The translations under genes and the position numbers were made by a program. Positions 1-8,929 of a stretch of DNA of 64,000 nt are shown piece after piece. Below the pieces are notes generated by a model. That model was not told where the DNA came from, made no database searches, and saw nothing but the letters and a program-made list of their open reading frames with translations. Each line of letters opens with the position of its first letter. Position 1 is the stretch's first letter. This DNA comes from Alphaproteobacteria bacterium. Lineage in GTDB: Bacteria > Pseudomonadota > Alphaproteobacteria > UBA6615. The DNA lies in assembly GCA_028279245.1 (NCBI GenBank), contig JANQOE010000017.1, positions 38,852-102,851 on the forward strand, read 5' to 3'.

Positions 1-310
1 CGACGTTCAACAAATCGAATGCGCCGGTGCCAGCACGGTGCTCGGCGAGCGTCTTGGTGAAGAGTTCCTGGATTGGGATCTCGACTACGTTGATCTTGAT
101 GCCGGTCAGTTCTTCCCATTTCGGCCCGGAGAACAGCAGCGGGTCCTGCGCTTGCAGGCCGGCTTCCCAGGTCACGTTAAGGGTCGTCCCCGCATATTGC
201 TTCGCCGCCTCGACCGCGCGTTCCGCGGCCGACTGCGCCGACGCCGCACTCGATCCGAGCGCAAGAGCAACAGTGGCGCCGAGACCGATTAGCGATCTCG
301 CTAATGGCAT
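1..310 (-). CDS. ABC transporter extracellular solute-binding protein, N-terminal part (runs off the left edge)
   Basis: The minus strand from 310 reads about 103 codons without a stop to the window edge, so only the N-terminus is present. It starts with a signal peptide ending near SAASAQ, followed by a lysine/alanine-rich stretch and a segment (LNVTWEAGLQ, then PKWEELTGIKINVVEIP) typical of family 1 extracellular solute-binding proteins. A strong ribosome site GGGAGGAAG lies just upstream of the ATG. It is probably the binding protein of a second sugar-type ABC transporter, near the divergent apionate-type operon and downstream of the GntR regulator on the same strand. The substrate cannot be told from this fragment. 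Confidence 0.75.
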   Translation of the reverse strand, partial: MPLARSLIGLGATVALALGSSAASAQSAAERAVEAAKQYAGTTLNVTWEAGLQAQDPLLFSGPKWEELTGIKINVVEIPIQELFTKTLAEHRAGTGAFDLLNV

Positions 311-494
311 TAGCTTCCTCCCTATGTTTTTTGGCGAGGTCTCAAGTCTCCAGTTGGTATAGTGATCCTACCAGTGTTCGAGGCAAACGCAACTGGGGGA
401 CAACAGCCTCGCATTCTCGAAAGAATGTTAGCTGTGGGACGAACGAAACGCCATTTTTTTGCTGATGTGGGTGGCCGATGCGACCGGCCAAGGA

Positions 495-1205
495 TCAAAG
501 GAAGCGCTGATAGAGCTTATTCGACCGATTCAGGTGGTCGCAAAGAGCGTTCTCGGCTTGATCAGCGTCTCGCTTTTCGATCGCGTCGACGATCGCCAGG
601 TGTTCCGAAATCGTCAGGTCTTCGGAACCGGACACGCGAAGTTGGTCCAAGTAGAACTTTTGCAGCCAGGACAGGATTGCCATCGAGACAGCCGGATAGA
701 TGCTGTTGTCACCGACGGAGGCGATCCGCGTATGGAACTGCATGTCGCAGCGCATGAACGAACCCGCATTCTGTTCGTCTTTCGCGGCGGCTTGCTGGCG
801 GACCAGTTCACGCAGCGCGGCCACGTCCTCTTCGGTTCCTGTCTCCGCAGCCCGCCGGACCATCTGCCGCTCAAACAGCAGCCGGGCTTCCTTCATTTCG
901 CCCATCATCTTGTCCGACTTGTTCAGCAGAAATTGGGTCGTCACACCCATCTGCTCGAACACCCGACCAAAATCGAGCTGTGAAATGCGGGCACGTTCGC
1001 CGTGGGAAATTGTCACGAAACCGAGGCGTTCCAGGTTCTGCAGGGCCTCCCGCACCGTTGGACGACCGACCTCGAACCAGGTCATGAGTTCGCGCTCGGA
1101 CGGTAACTGGTCGCCAGGCTTCAGCTTTTCGGACTGGATGAAGTCCAACAGTCCGTTGGTGACTTCTTCGTAGAGCTTGCGGCGGCGCACCGGTTCTGGG
1201 CGCAT
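495..1205 (-). CDS. GntR-family (FadR/FCD subfamily) transcriptional regulator
   Basis: 236 residues. Residues 10-75 form a GntR winged helix (PGDQLPSERELMTWFEVGRPTVREAL). The C-terminal half is an FCD ligand domain with its metal-binding set visible: Asp and His in MRCDMQFHTRIA, His in ISEHLAIV and His in LCDHLNRS. It is transcribed away from the solute-binding protein/permease/ATPase/RuBisCO-like operon that begins at 1504, the classical arrangement for a local repressor released by a sugar acid or pathway intermediate. Inferred target: the 1206-1503 intergenic region. The inducer is not known from sequence. Confidence 0.9.
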   Translation of the reverse strand: MRPEPVRRRKLYEEVTNGLLDFIQSEKLKPGDQLPSERELMTWFEVGRPTVREALQNLERLGFVTISHGERARISQLDFGRVFEQMGVTTQFLLNKSDKMMGEMKEARLLFERQMVRRAAETGTEEDVAALRELVRQQAAAKDEQNAGSFMRCDMQFHTRIASVGDNSIYPAVSMAILSWLQKFYLDQLRVSGSEDLTISEHLAIVDAIEKRDADQAENALCDHLNRSNKLYQRFL

Positions 1206-1503
1206 GGTTGACCTCCGTCAGATGTCAGGTTGTCGCATGTTTCACCGATCGCCTGAAGAGAAAACCCCAACCCATTGAAAAAACTACATTACCGATTCAT
1301 GGGCCCACCCAGGTGGGATCTCATGGCGCCGACCTTCCCGCGGAAGCATTCTCCTGAAGATGAAACAACATGTTATCATCTTATTGTGTTGTCCGACCAC
1401 CTGATTGTATAATCTGCGCGCCTTGAGGGTAACTTAATTCGGCTTGTCATTTCCCGGTTGAGACACGTTTGGCCGGAATGACCAGCACGTACAGCAAGGG
1501 AGG
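1206..1503. promoter_or_regulatory. Divergent regulatory region between the GntR gene and the sugar-acid operon
   Basis: 298 bp with no gene. On the plus strand a TATAAT at 1408-1413 is preceded by a weak TTGTGT (1384-1389, 18 bp spacing), a plausible promoter for the operon. Just upstream, ACAACA (1365-1370) and TGTTGT (1387-1392) form an inverted repeat, and the left arm contains the perfect 8-bp palindrome AACATGTT (1367-1374). These are reasonable candidates for the operator of the adjacent GntR/FCD protein. Promoter and operator assignments are inference from motif and position only. Confidence 0.4.
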
Positions 1504-2520
1504 ATGAGGATGCGCGTAGTGCATCTGGGCGCCGTCGCGATGGCGAGCGCCCTGTTTGTCGGAGTCAGCGGTTCGTCCGCGCAGGCACAGACGATCTGTT
1601 TCGCCTTTCAGGATCTCGAGACTGAGTTCTGGGTCGCCGGTCACAAGGCCATCACAACAACACTGGAAGAAAAGGGAGTCCGCGTCATCGAGCGGAATGG
1701 CAACGAGGATGCCAACCGCCAGCTTGAGCAGGTCCGTGACTGCATCGCGCAGGGTGTGGACGGGGTCATCATCATTCCGCAGGACGGCGAGAGCGCGGTG
1801 ACCATCGTCAAGGAATCACAGGAGAATGATGTTCCGATTGCCGTGTTCAATCGGCCACCATCCGACCTGAGCCGCGGCCTGGTGGTTGTTGCCGACAACG
1901 AAACCATCGCCCAACAGGCGGTCGAGTTCATGGCGCAGAAGGCGATAGCCAGGTTCGAGGTCACGGGCGAAAAGGCCACGCCGCTCATCATGGTCGGTGA
2001 CCTGGGCGACCCGAATGCGGTCGGACGCCGCGACGGCTTCTTCAACGTGATGGAGAAGTATCCGCAGTACTTTAACGATCCAATCGAGGTGTCGACCGAG
2101 TGGGATGCAGCAACCGCGCTCGCCAACCTCGAGGCGGCGGTTACCGCCAATCCGGATGTCGACTTCCTGTTCACCTCATCGGATTTCTTGTTTCCGACGA
2201 TCCGTTCGGTGCTTGAGCCGCGGGGCAAATGGCTGCCTGCCGGTCAGGAAGGACATGTGATCATGGGTGGCCTCGACGGTGATGCGACGGCGTGCCAACT
2301 CATCAAGGACGGATTTGTCACCGCCACGGGCGTACAGGATCTGTTCTTCGAGGCGGAAGCCGCAATGGATGCCATCCTGACAGCCATTGATGCCGGCGAA
2401 ACGCAGCCCAACCAGGTTATTGAGGACCCCGGCTTCGCCTTGACCGCAGCCAACCTCGATGTCCGTGAGATGGACATGTGGGGTTGTGTATTGTTGGCCG
2501 AGGGCTTCTTGGATCAGTAG
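1504..2520 (+). CDS. Sugar ABC transporter periplasmic substrate-binding protein (RbsB-like, putative D-apiose/D-apionate type)
   Basis: 338 residues. Signal peptide with hydrophobic core (VAMASALFVGVSG) and cleavage near SAQAQ. The mature protein is a type I periplasmic binding fold: ICFAFQDLETEFWVAGHKAI opens the first lobe, DGVIIIPQD the ribose-type first strand region, and a hinge and second lobe follow (VIMGGLDGDATACQLIKDG). It is the first gene of an operon with two RbsC-type permeases and a double ATPase, and is followed by a GC hairpin before the permease. The start has two candidate ATGs (1504 and 1510) behind AAGGGAGG. The ligand is inferred from the downstream enzymes, not from binding residues. 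Confidence 0.85.
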   Translation: MRMRVVHLGAVAMASALFVGVSGSSAQAQTICFAFQDLETEFWVAGHKAITTTLEEKGVRVIERNGNEDANRQLEQVRDCIAQGVDGVIIIPQDGESAVTIVKESQENDVPIAVFNRPPSDLSRGLVVVADNETIAQQAVEFMAQKAIARFEVTGEKATPLIMVGDLGDPNAVGRRDGFFNVMEKYPQYFNDPIEVSTEWDAATALANLEAAVTANPDVDFLFTSSDFLFPTIRSVLEPRGKWLPAGQEGHVIMGGLDGDATACQLIKDGFVTATGVQDLFFEAEAAMDAILTAIDAGETQPNQVIEDPGFALTAANLDVREMDMWGCVLLAEGFLDQ

Positions 2521-2531
2521 AACGACGACTT

Positions 2532-2556
2532 GGAGCCCGGCTGGTCGCCGGGCTCC
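2532..2556 (+). other. Intercistronic GC hairpin after the binding-protein gene
   Basis: GGAGCCCGGC (2532-2541) and GCCGGGCTCC (2547-2556) are perfect reverse complements around a 5-base loop, 11 bases after the binding-protein stop codon. No T-run follows, so it is not a classical terminator. Hairpins at this place in binding-protein-dependent transporter operons commonly stop 3' exonucleases and keep the binding-protein mRNA in excess over the permease. It also makes the upstream TTG at 2530 an unlikely start for the permease. Confidence 0.7.
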
Positions 2557-2586
2557 AATACTCGCGAAGAAAGGTTGGACCGGCAG

Positions 2587-3735
2587 GTGTCCACAATCGA
2601 ATCTGGGAGCGCGCCGGCGCAGGTAGGGTCAAAGGGCTGGGCCTCGCCGGTGCGGCGGGTGCTGCTGTCTGAGTACTTCGTCCTCTATCTGACGATTGTC
2701 TATTTCCTGATCCTGCTGCCGTTTCTGCCGACGCTTTCCAATCCGCAGAACCTTAGTAACGTCCTCTCCAATATGTGGCCGTTGTTGGCGGTGGCGGTCG
2801 GCCAAACGCTGGTTCTCACAATTGCGGGCATCGACCTATCTCAGGGTTCCGTCATTGGCCTGACAAGCGTGGTCGGTGCCGCACTAATAGCAACGGCGGC
2901 GTCGAGCGACGTTCTGTCCAACAGCGTGTTATGGGGGTTGGTCATCACCGAGCAAGGCGGGCTGTTCGCCGGCAAGAGCTGGGCGGTCCCGGCCGGGATA
3001 GTGGCGATGCTGCTGGTCGGTGCATTGATCGGTCTGATCAACGGTATCGCCGTCGCTCTCCTCCGCATGCCGCCTTTCATGGTGACGTTGGTCGGCTTGA
3101 TCGCGTTTGGCGCCTTCGCAATCTTCCTGACTCAATCCGAGAACATCAGAAACCTGCCGGATGCCTACATCGCGCTCGGCAAGGGCGATATCGTCTCCGT
3201 TTACCTCGGCGAACAATCGACACCTCAGATACCCCGGCGGCAGATCTACTCCTTTATCACCTACCCGATGATCATCTCGATCACACTGGCGGTGTTCGCG
3301 CACTTTCTGCTGAGTCGCACGATGTTCGGCCGTCATGTGTACGCGGTAGGTGCCAATCGTCGCGCCGCCGAGATATCCGGTGTGCCGGCGAAGCGCATCA
3401 TCATTCAGGTCTTCGTCTTCAGCGCGGTGTGCGCCACGATCGGCGGCATCCTGTTCTCCGCCCGCCTGGAAGCCGGCCGGCCCACCTTGGGCGAAGGGAC
3501 ATTCCTGCTGGATGTCATCGGGGCCACGGTGATTGGCGGCACCAGCCTGTTCGGCGGGAAGGGCAAGATCGTTTGGACGTTCTTTGGCGTTCTGTTCTTT
3601 GTGTTGTTGTCGAATACGCTCAATCTGATGAACCTGTCATCATTCCACATCGACATGGTCAAAGGGAGCGTCATCCTGGCGGCAGCATTGCTGGACGTCA
3701 CTCGCAGGCGGCTGCTGGCCGGAGGCCTAGCATGA
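2587..3735 (+). CDS. Sugar ABC transporter permease (RbsC/BPD_transp_2 family)
   Basis: About 382 residues with some eight to ten hydrophobic segments. Family motifs include TIAGIDLSQGSVIGL after the first helices and the FGRHVYAVGANRRAAEISGV loop that contacts the ATPase. The open frame reaches back to a TTG at 2530, but that codon sits inside the GC hairpin; GTG at 2587 behind GAAAGG (12-base spacing) is preferred, with GTG at 2650 possible. Its stop overlaps the ATPase start (ATGA at 3732-3735), showing translational coupling. It pairs with the second permease at 5234 to form a heteromeric inner-membrane channel. Confidence 0.85.
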   Translation: MSTIESGSAPAQVGSKGWASPVRRVLLSEYFVLYLTIVYFLILLPFLPTLSNPQNLSNVLSNMWPLLAVAVGQTLVLTIAGIDLSQGSVIGLTSVVGAALIATAASSDVLSNSVLWGLVITEQGGLFAGKSWAVPAGIVAMLLVGALIGLINGIAVALLRMPPFMVTLVGLIAFGAFAIFLTQSENIRNLPDAYIALGKGDIVSVYLGEQSTPQIPRRQIYSFITYPMIISITLAVFAHFLLSRTMFGRHVYAVGANRRAAEISGVPAKRIIIQVFVFSAVCATIGGILFSARLEAGRPTLGEGTFLLDVIGATVIGGTSLFGGKGKIVWTFFGVLFFVLLSNTLNLMNLSSFHIDMVKGSVILAAALLDVTRRRLLAGGLA

Positions 3736-5237
3736 GCATCCTGCTGGAGACTCGCGGTCTCACCAAGTCCTTCTTCGGCGTCCCGGCCCTCCGCGACGTG
3801 TCGTTGACGATCCACGAGGGCCGTATTCTTGGTCTGATCGGTGAGAATGGGGCGGGCAAGAGCACCCTGATGAATGTCGTTGACGGCGTGTTTCCGGCGA
3901 CCGATGGCAGCATGTTTTTACGCGGCCTTCCCTATCAGCCCCGGTCGCCAGCCGATGCGACGGGTCATGGCATCGCGTTCATTCACCAGGAGCTCAACCT
4001 GTTCTCGAACCTGACTGTTGCCGAGAACATCTTCGTCGACGCGTTTCCGATGCGCGCGGGCTTTATCGATCGGCGGTCGATGCGCCGGGAGACGGAACGG
4101 CTCCTGGCATCGCTGGACCTGGAGATTGCTCCCGACACCCTGCTCGACCGGTTGGCACCGGGTGAGCGGCAACTCGTCGAGATCGCCAAAGCATTGCGGT
4201 CAAACCCGCAGCTCATCATCTTCGATGAGCCCACAAGCTCCCTCACGGCCCGGGAAACGGAGCGACTGTTCGAGGTTATCCGTCGACTGCGGGATGAGGG
4301 CAAGACCTTGATCTACATCTCGCACATGCTGAGCGATGTCAGAGCTCTCTCAGACGACATCGCCGTGTTGCGCGACGGTGAACTGGTCGGCAGCGGCCCG
4401 GCTGAGGAGCTGGATACGAGCCGCATGATCGAGCTGATGATCGGCCGCGAGCTCGCGCAGCTTTATCCGCCAAAGACTGCGGCGCCCGGTCGTGATCCAG
4501 TGCTGCGAGTTGCGGCGATGACGCAGCCTGGCGTGGTCCAGGACGTCGACTTGGAGGTCCGTGCGGGCGAGATTGTCGGGCTGTTCGGCCTCATGGGCGC
4601 GGGGCGGACCGAACTTGCCAGGATGGTCTTCGGTTTGGACGAGTTCGCGCACGGTGAGATACGGATCGGCGGCACGCTGTTACGCGGACAGTCACCCACC
4701 GATCGGATTGAACACGGCATGGCGTTCGTCACGGAGAACCGGCGCGAAGAGGGCTTGCTGATGGAGTCCACCATCGCCGACAACATCGCGCTGGTTTCGC
4801 TCGCGTCCTACGCGCGCACCATTCTGCGCTTTGTCGACGCCCCAAAGCTGTCGGCCGTCGCCCAGCAGATGGCGGACGATCTCCAGATCAAGGCCCACGA
4901 CATCGGCGGGCAGCCGGCGAAGAGTCTCAGCGGCGGCAATCAACAGAAGGTCGTTATCGGCAAGTGGCTAATGCGGCAGCCCAAGCTGTTCGTCTTGGAC
5001 GAACCGACACGCGGTGTCGACGTCGGCGCCAAATACGAGATCTACAGTCTGATGGATCGCCTCGCCCGCGAGGGGAGCGGCGTCCTATTCATCTCGTCGG
5101 AAGTCGAAGAGCTGATGGCGATGTGCGACCGCATCCTGGTGATGAACCGCGGTGAGGTTAGTGGCGAGTTTGGTGAGCGTCCCTTCAAGCAAGACCAGCT
5201 CCTGCGCGCAGCATTCCGCGAGGACTTGGCCGCATGA
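3732..5237 (+). CDS. Sugar ABC transporter ATP-binding protein with two nucleotide-binding domains (RbsA/MglA-like)
   Basis: 501 residues. Domain 1 has Walker A GENGAGKST, a signature region LAPGERQLVEIAKAL and Walker B LIIFDEPTSSLT. Domain 2 has the degenerate Walker A GLMGAGRTEL usual for this family, then an intact signature LSGGNQQKVVIGKWL and Walker B LFVLDEPTRGVDVG. This asymmetric tandem layout is typical of pentose/branched-sugar importers. The start overlaps the upstream permease stop, and its own stop overlaps the ATG of the second permease by 4 bases. Confidence 0.92.
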   Translation: MSILLETRGLTKSFFGVPALRDVSLTIHEGRILGLIGENGAGKSTLMNVVDGVFPATDGSMFLRGLPYQPRSPADATGHGIAFIHQELNLFSNLTVAENIFVDAFPMRAGFIDRRSMRRETERLLASLDLEIAPDTLLDRLAPGERQLVEIAKALRSNPQLIIFDEPTSSLTARETERLFEVIRRLRDEGKTLIYISHMLSDVRALSDDIAVLRDGELVGSGPAEELDTSRMIELMIGRELAQLYPPKTAAPGRDPVLRVAAMTQPGVVQDVDLEVRAGEIVGLFGLMGAGRTELARMVFGLDEFAHGEIRIGGTLLRGQSPTDRIEHGMAFVTENRREEGLLMESTIADNIALVSLASYARTILRFVDAPKLSAVAQQMADDLQIKAHDIGGQPAKSLSGGNQQKVVIGKWLMRQPKLFVLDEPTRGVDVGAKYEIYSLMDRLAREGSGVLFISSEVEELMAMCDRILVMNRGEVSGEFGERPFKQDQLLRAAFREDLAA

Positions 5238-6280
5238 ACCGGCTGGATCAGCTCCGGTCGCAGCTCCTGCGCAATTCGACGCTGGTGATGTTCGTGCTCA
5301 TCTTCCTGTTCTTCGGTCTACAGGAACCGCGGTTTCTGCAGCCGGAGAGCCTGGGGAACATCATCAAGCAATCCTCTTTCATCGGGATCGCCGCAGTGGG
5401 GATGACATTTGTCCTGCTGACAGCGGGCATTGATCTGTCGGTCGGGTCGGTCATGTACCTGGCGCCGCTGATAGCCGGCTTCGCCATGCGCAACTATGGA
5501 TTGGATGTCGAGTTCGCGCTGGTGCTGGCTATTTTCGCTGGCTTGGTGATGGGGGCGATCAACGCGTTCTTCATCGTCGTGCTGCGGATCATCCCCTTCA
5601 TCGTGACCCTCTCGACTCTGTTCTTCTTTCGCGGTGCTGGCACGTTCCTTACACAATCGCGGCAACTCGACTTTCCGCGAGAAGTGCTCGATTTCGGACT
5701 GGCGAGGGTTCTGGGTATCCCGCTTCCCATCATCATCTTCGCCCTGGTCGTCGCAGCCGCGTTCGTCACGCTGACACGCACACCGTTCGGACGGCACGTC
5801 TACGCGGTGGGTAATGACATCAACGCGGCGCGCAAGGCCGGCATCAACGTCGACTGGATTGTCTTCCGTGTCTACCTGATCAGCAGCGCGTGCGCGGCGC
5901 TGGCCGGGTTCATCGTCATCGCGCAGATCGGCCGGCTGGATCAGTCTTTCGGCGAGGGTCGGGAGTTCGATGTGATCGCGGCCGCGGTCCTTGGTGGCGC
6001 GAGCCTGTTCGGGGGTGTCGGCAGTGCGCTAAGTCCCTTGATCGGCGCCACGATGATCCAGACGGTGAAAGCGGGCCTGATCTTCAACGGCACCAACTTG
6101 TATGCCCAACCCATCATGCTGGGCGCAGTCATCTTTGCCGCTGTGTTGTTTGACAGTCTGCGGCAAATGAACCTGCAGAAGTCGCGCCGGCGCTTCATCC
6201 GTCCGATTCAAACGGAGACGGAACCGGCCGAGCGGAACAAAGGACCGAGACATCCAGCCGGCGCAGCGGCGCGGACGTAG
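5234..6280 (+). CDS. Sugar ABC transporter permease, second subunit (RbsC family)
   Basis: 348 residues, highly hydrophobic, with the family motifs TAGIDLSVGSVMYL near residue 60 and FGRHVYAVGNDINAARKAGI near residue 195. The C-terminal 25 residues are charged and cytoplasmic (KSRRRFIRPIQTETEPAERN). It starts inside the ATPase stop (ATGA), so all three transporter membrane/ATPase genes are coupled. Ten bases separate it from the RuBisCO-like gene, placing transport and catabolism in one transcript. Confidence 0.9.
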   Translation: MNRLDQLRSQLLRNSTLVMFVLIFLFFGLQEPRFLQPESLGNIIKQSSFIGIAAVGMTFVLLTAGIDLSVGSVMYLAPLIAGFAMRNYGLDVEFALVLAIFAGLVMGAINAFFIVVLRIIPFIVTLSTLFFFRGAGTFLTQSRQLDFPREVLDFGLARVLGIPLPIIIFALVVAAAFVTLTRTPFGRHVYAVGNDINAARKAGINVDWIVFRVYLISSACAALAGFIVIAQIGRLDQSFGEGREFDVIAAAVLGGASLFGGVGSALSPLIGATMIQTVKAGLIFNGTNLYAQPIMLGAVIFAAVLFDSLRQMNLQKSRRRFIRPIQTETEPAERNKGPRHPAGAAART

Positions 6281-6290
6281 GGTAAAAGCC

Positions 6291-7547
6291 ATGGGCGTTT
6301 CACGTATCGAGGCAGACTATCTGATCGAAACCGCATTCGATCCCCGCGCCGCGGCAGAGGCCATGGCCGGCGAACAGTCCTCCGGGACATTCGTCAAGGT
6401 CCCGGGTCAGACCGCCGAACTGGAAGCGCGATCAGCAGCGCGCGTGGAGGCCCTGAGCGCACTCGAGCCGATTGAGACCCCTTCCCTGCCCGGTGCCCGA
6501 CGCCCGGACAACGCGCCGATCCAGCGGGCAACTGTTACGCTGTCTTGGCCCATCGACAACCTCGGCCCATCGCTGCCAAACCTGATGGCAACGGTGTCCG
6601 GTAACCTTTACGAACTCGGCCAGTTCTCCGGGTTGCGGTTACTCAACTTGCGGTTGCCCGATGCGTTCGCTGATGCCTATCCCGGCCCGCGCTTCGGGGT
6701 CGAGGGTACCCGACGGCTGTCAGGCGTCGTCAGCGGTCCGCTGGTAGGCACGATTATCAAGCCGAGCGTCGGCTTCGGACCTCAGGAAACCGCCGATCTG
6801 GTTCGCGCGCTGGCGGAAGCCGACATCGACTTCATCAAGGACGACGAGTTGCAGGCCGACGGACCCACCTGCCCGTTTGACCAACGGGTCGAGGCGGTGA
6901 TGACCGAGATCGATCGGGCTGCCGACAAGACCGGCAAGAAGATCATGTACGCCTTCAACCTGACCGGCGATCTGGATCAGATGCGGCGGCGGCACGATCT
7001 GGTGGTCAAGCGCGGCGGCACTTGTGTGATGGCCAGTCTGAACAGTGTTGGCCTTGTCGGCATGATCGAACTGGGCCGCCACGCCAAGCTGCCGATCCAT
7101 GCCCACCGGAATGGCTGGGGGTACCTGTCGCGTCACCCAAGCCTCGGGTTTTCTTATGTGGCATGGCAGAAGTTCTGGCGCTTGGCCGGTGCCGACCACA
7201 TGCATGTGAACGGTATTCGCAACAAGTTCTGCGAGGATGATGAGAGCGTCATTGCGTCGGCGCGCGCGTGCCTGACACCTCTGTTCGACGACAAGCCGTG
7301 CCTGACTATGCCGGTGTTCTCGTCCGGCCAATGGGCCGGGCAGGCGTTCGACACCTATGCAGCGCTGGGATCGGCCGATCTGATCTACGCCGCGGGCGGC
7401 GGGATCATGGCGCATCCGGCCGGGCCGCGCGGCGGGGTCGAGAGTATTCGCGCGGCGTGGGCCGCAGCGCAGGCTGGAGAAACTCTGGAAAGCACCGCGG
7501 CGCGGATCCCAGCCGTAGGCCAGGCGGTGGAGAAGTTCGGCGGATGA
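6291..7547 (+). CDS. RuBisCO-like protein, probable 3-oxo-isoapionate-4-phosphate decarboxylase or transcarboxylase/hydrolase
   Basis: 418 residues, RuBisCO large-chain fold but not a photosynthetic enzyme. Residues kept: the lysine in GTIIKP (Lys157) and the metal-site motif KDDE (183-186), whose Lys is the carbamylated residue in RuBisCO. HRNGWG and HVNGIRNKF replace the canonical active-site segments, and the loop-6 area reads SSGQWAG. The next genes encode a DUF1537 kinase and an ApnO-like oxidoreductase, the partners of RuBisCO-like proteins in D-apionate breakdown described by Carter and colleagues. Two RuBisCO-like activities are known there (decarboxylase; transcarboxylase/hydrolase), and I cannot choose between them by eye. 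Its stop overlaps the kinase ATG by 4 bases. Confidence 0.85.
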   Translation: MGVSRIEADYLIETAFDPRAAAEAMAGEQSSGTFVKVPGQTAELEARSAARVEALSALEPIETPSLPGARRPDNAPIQRATVTLSWPIDNLGPSLPNLMATVSGNLYELGQFSGLRLLNLRLPDAFADAYPGPRFGVEGTRRLSGVVSGPLVGTIIKPSVGFGPQETADLVRALAEADIDFIKDDELQADGPTCPFDQRVEAVMTEIDRAADKTGKKIMYAFNLTGDLDQMRRRHDLVVKRGGTCVMASLNSVGLVGMIELGRHAKLPIHAHRNGWGYLSRHPSLGFSYVAWQKFWRLAGADHMHVNGIRNKFCEDDESVIASARACLTPLFDDKPCLTMPVFSSGQWAGQAFDTYAALGSADLIYAAGGGIMAHPAGPRGGVESIRAAWAAAQAGETLESTAARIPAVGQAVEKFGG

Positions 7548-8917
7548 CGTCGCTGCCCGACGGTCTGTTGCTCTCGTTTTACGGAGACGACTTCACCGGG
7601 TCGGCGGCGGTGATGGAGGTGTTCTCCTTCGCTGGTCTGCCGGCCATTCTCTTTCTCGATATCCCAACCACCGAGCAGCTGGCGAACTTGACGAGTTACC
7701 GCGCGGTGGGGATCGCCGGCGTGGCGCGCGCCAAGAACCCGGACTGGATGGAAGTCAATCTGCCGCCAGTGTTCCGGACCCTGCGGGAGCTGAACGCACC
7801 CCTGGCCCATTACAAGGTCTGTTCCACCTTTGATTCCGCTCCGACCACCGGTTCGATCGGCAAGGCCATTGACATCGCCGCGCCAATCCTCGGCGGCCGG
7901 TGGCATCCACTGTTGATCGCTGCGCCGACGATCCGTCGTTACCAGGCTTTCGGAAACCTGTTCGCCGCCGTCGACGGATTCGCCCACCGGCTCGACCGCC
8001 ATCCGACGATGAGCCGTCATCCGACTACGCCGATGAACGAGGCGGACGTCCGATTGCATTTGGGTGAACAGACGGAGAAGCAGGTTGGCCTGCTTGATCT
8101 CCTGGCACTGCGGACGGACGATCCGCGGCACGCGCTCGCGCAAGAGATGGTGAATGGCAGCGAGGTCATCGCGCTCGACGTGATCGACGATGCGGGTCTT
8201 GCCGCGGCCGGTCGTCTGATCTGGCAGGAGCGCGGCGAACGCCTGCTCGCCATTGGGTCCCAGGGCGTGGAGTACGCGTTGGTCGCCCATTGGCGAGAAG
8301 CGGGACTGTTACCTGATGAACCCGGGTCCTTTGCCGCGGGCAAGGAGGATCGGATCGCCGTTGTCTCCGGCTCCTGCTCGCCGGAGACCGCCCAGCAGAT
8401 CGAGTGGGCCGGCAGCAATGGTTTCGCGCTGATCCGGATCGACCCCAGCCTGGTAACCGATTCCGCGGCATGGCAAGGCGAAGTCGGCCGCGCCACGCAG
8501 GCAGCCTTGGACGCGGTCGGCCAAGGCCGAGATCCAATCGTATTCACGGCCAAGGGCCCGGACGACCCGGCCATTCAACGCTTCAACGAGTCCGTCGACA
8601 TAGCGCGGCTTGCGCCCGCGGAAGCAAATGCGCGCGTCGGAAACGGCCTCGGTGAGTCTCTCAACAACGTCATGGGCCGCTCTGGGCTGCGCCGATGCGT
8701 GATCGCCGGCGGCGATACGTCGAGCTACGGCGCGCCGGCACTGGGAATCTACGCCCTCACCGCGCTGGCGCCGACGGGCGTGCCCGGTGCTGCGTTGTAC
8801 AAGGCACATTCGAATGCCACGGAATATGCCGATTTGGAGATCGCCCTCAAGGGCGGACAGATGGGAACACACGACTACTTCGGCCAGATCAAAGAGGGCG
8901 GCCGGCTGGGTCCATAG
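7544..8917 (+). CDS. oiaK: DUF1537/four-carbon-acid-sugar-kinase family protein, probable 3-oxo-isoapionate kinase
   Basis: 457 residues. The N-terminal domain opens with LLLSFYGDDFTGSAAVMEVF, the DxTG-type motif of the family, and contains YKVCSTFDSAPTTGSIGKAI. The C-terminal nucleotide-binding domain carries VVSGSCSPETAQQI and the glycine-rich IAGGDTSSYGA. Members phosphorylate sugar acids or their keto forms. Between a RuBisCO-like protein and an ApnO-like enzyme, the expected reaction is 4-phosphorylation of 3-oxo-isoapionate to make the RuBisCO-like protein's substrate. The ATG overlaps the upstream stop. The function assignment rests mainly on context. Confidence 0.8.
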   Translation: MTSLPDGLLLSFYGDDFTGSAAVMEVFSFAGLPAILFLDIPTTEQLANLTSYRAVGIAGVARAKNPDWMEVNLPPVFRTLRELNAPLAHYKVCSTFDSAPTTGSIGKAIDIAAPILGGRWHPLLIAAPTIRRYQAFGNLFAAVDGFAHRLDRHPTMSRHPTTPMNEADVRLHLGEQTEKQVGLLDLLALRTDDPRHALAQEMVNGSEVIALDVIDDAGLAAAGRLIWQERGERLLAIGSQGVEYALVAHWREAGLLPDEPGSFAAGKEDRIAVVSGSCSPETAQQIEWAGSNGFALIRIDPSLVTDSAAWQGEVGRATQAALDAVGQGRDPIVFTAKGPDDPAIQRFNESVDIARLAPAEANARVGNGLGESLNNVMGRSGLRRCVIAGGDTSSYGAPALGIYALTALAPTGVPGAALYKAHSNATEYADLEIALKGGQMGTHDYFGQIKEGGRLGP

Positions 8918-8929
8918 GGAGGAAAGACG

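Noticed and set aside
2775..3731. Open frame of about 320 codons in front of the ATPase
   Set aside because: It is a different frame across the first permease, rich in Arg and His with no helices; the true ATPase begins at the ATGA overlap at 3732.
7268..7543. Possible N-terminal extension of the DUF1537 kinase
   Set aside because: It lies in the RuBisCO-like gene in another frame; the coupled ATG at 7544 with family-like opening is a better start.
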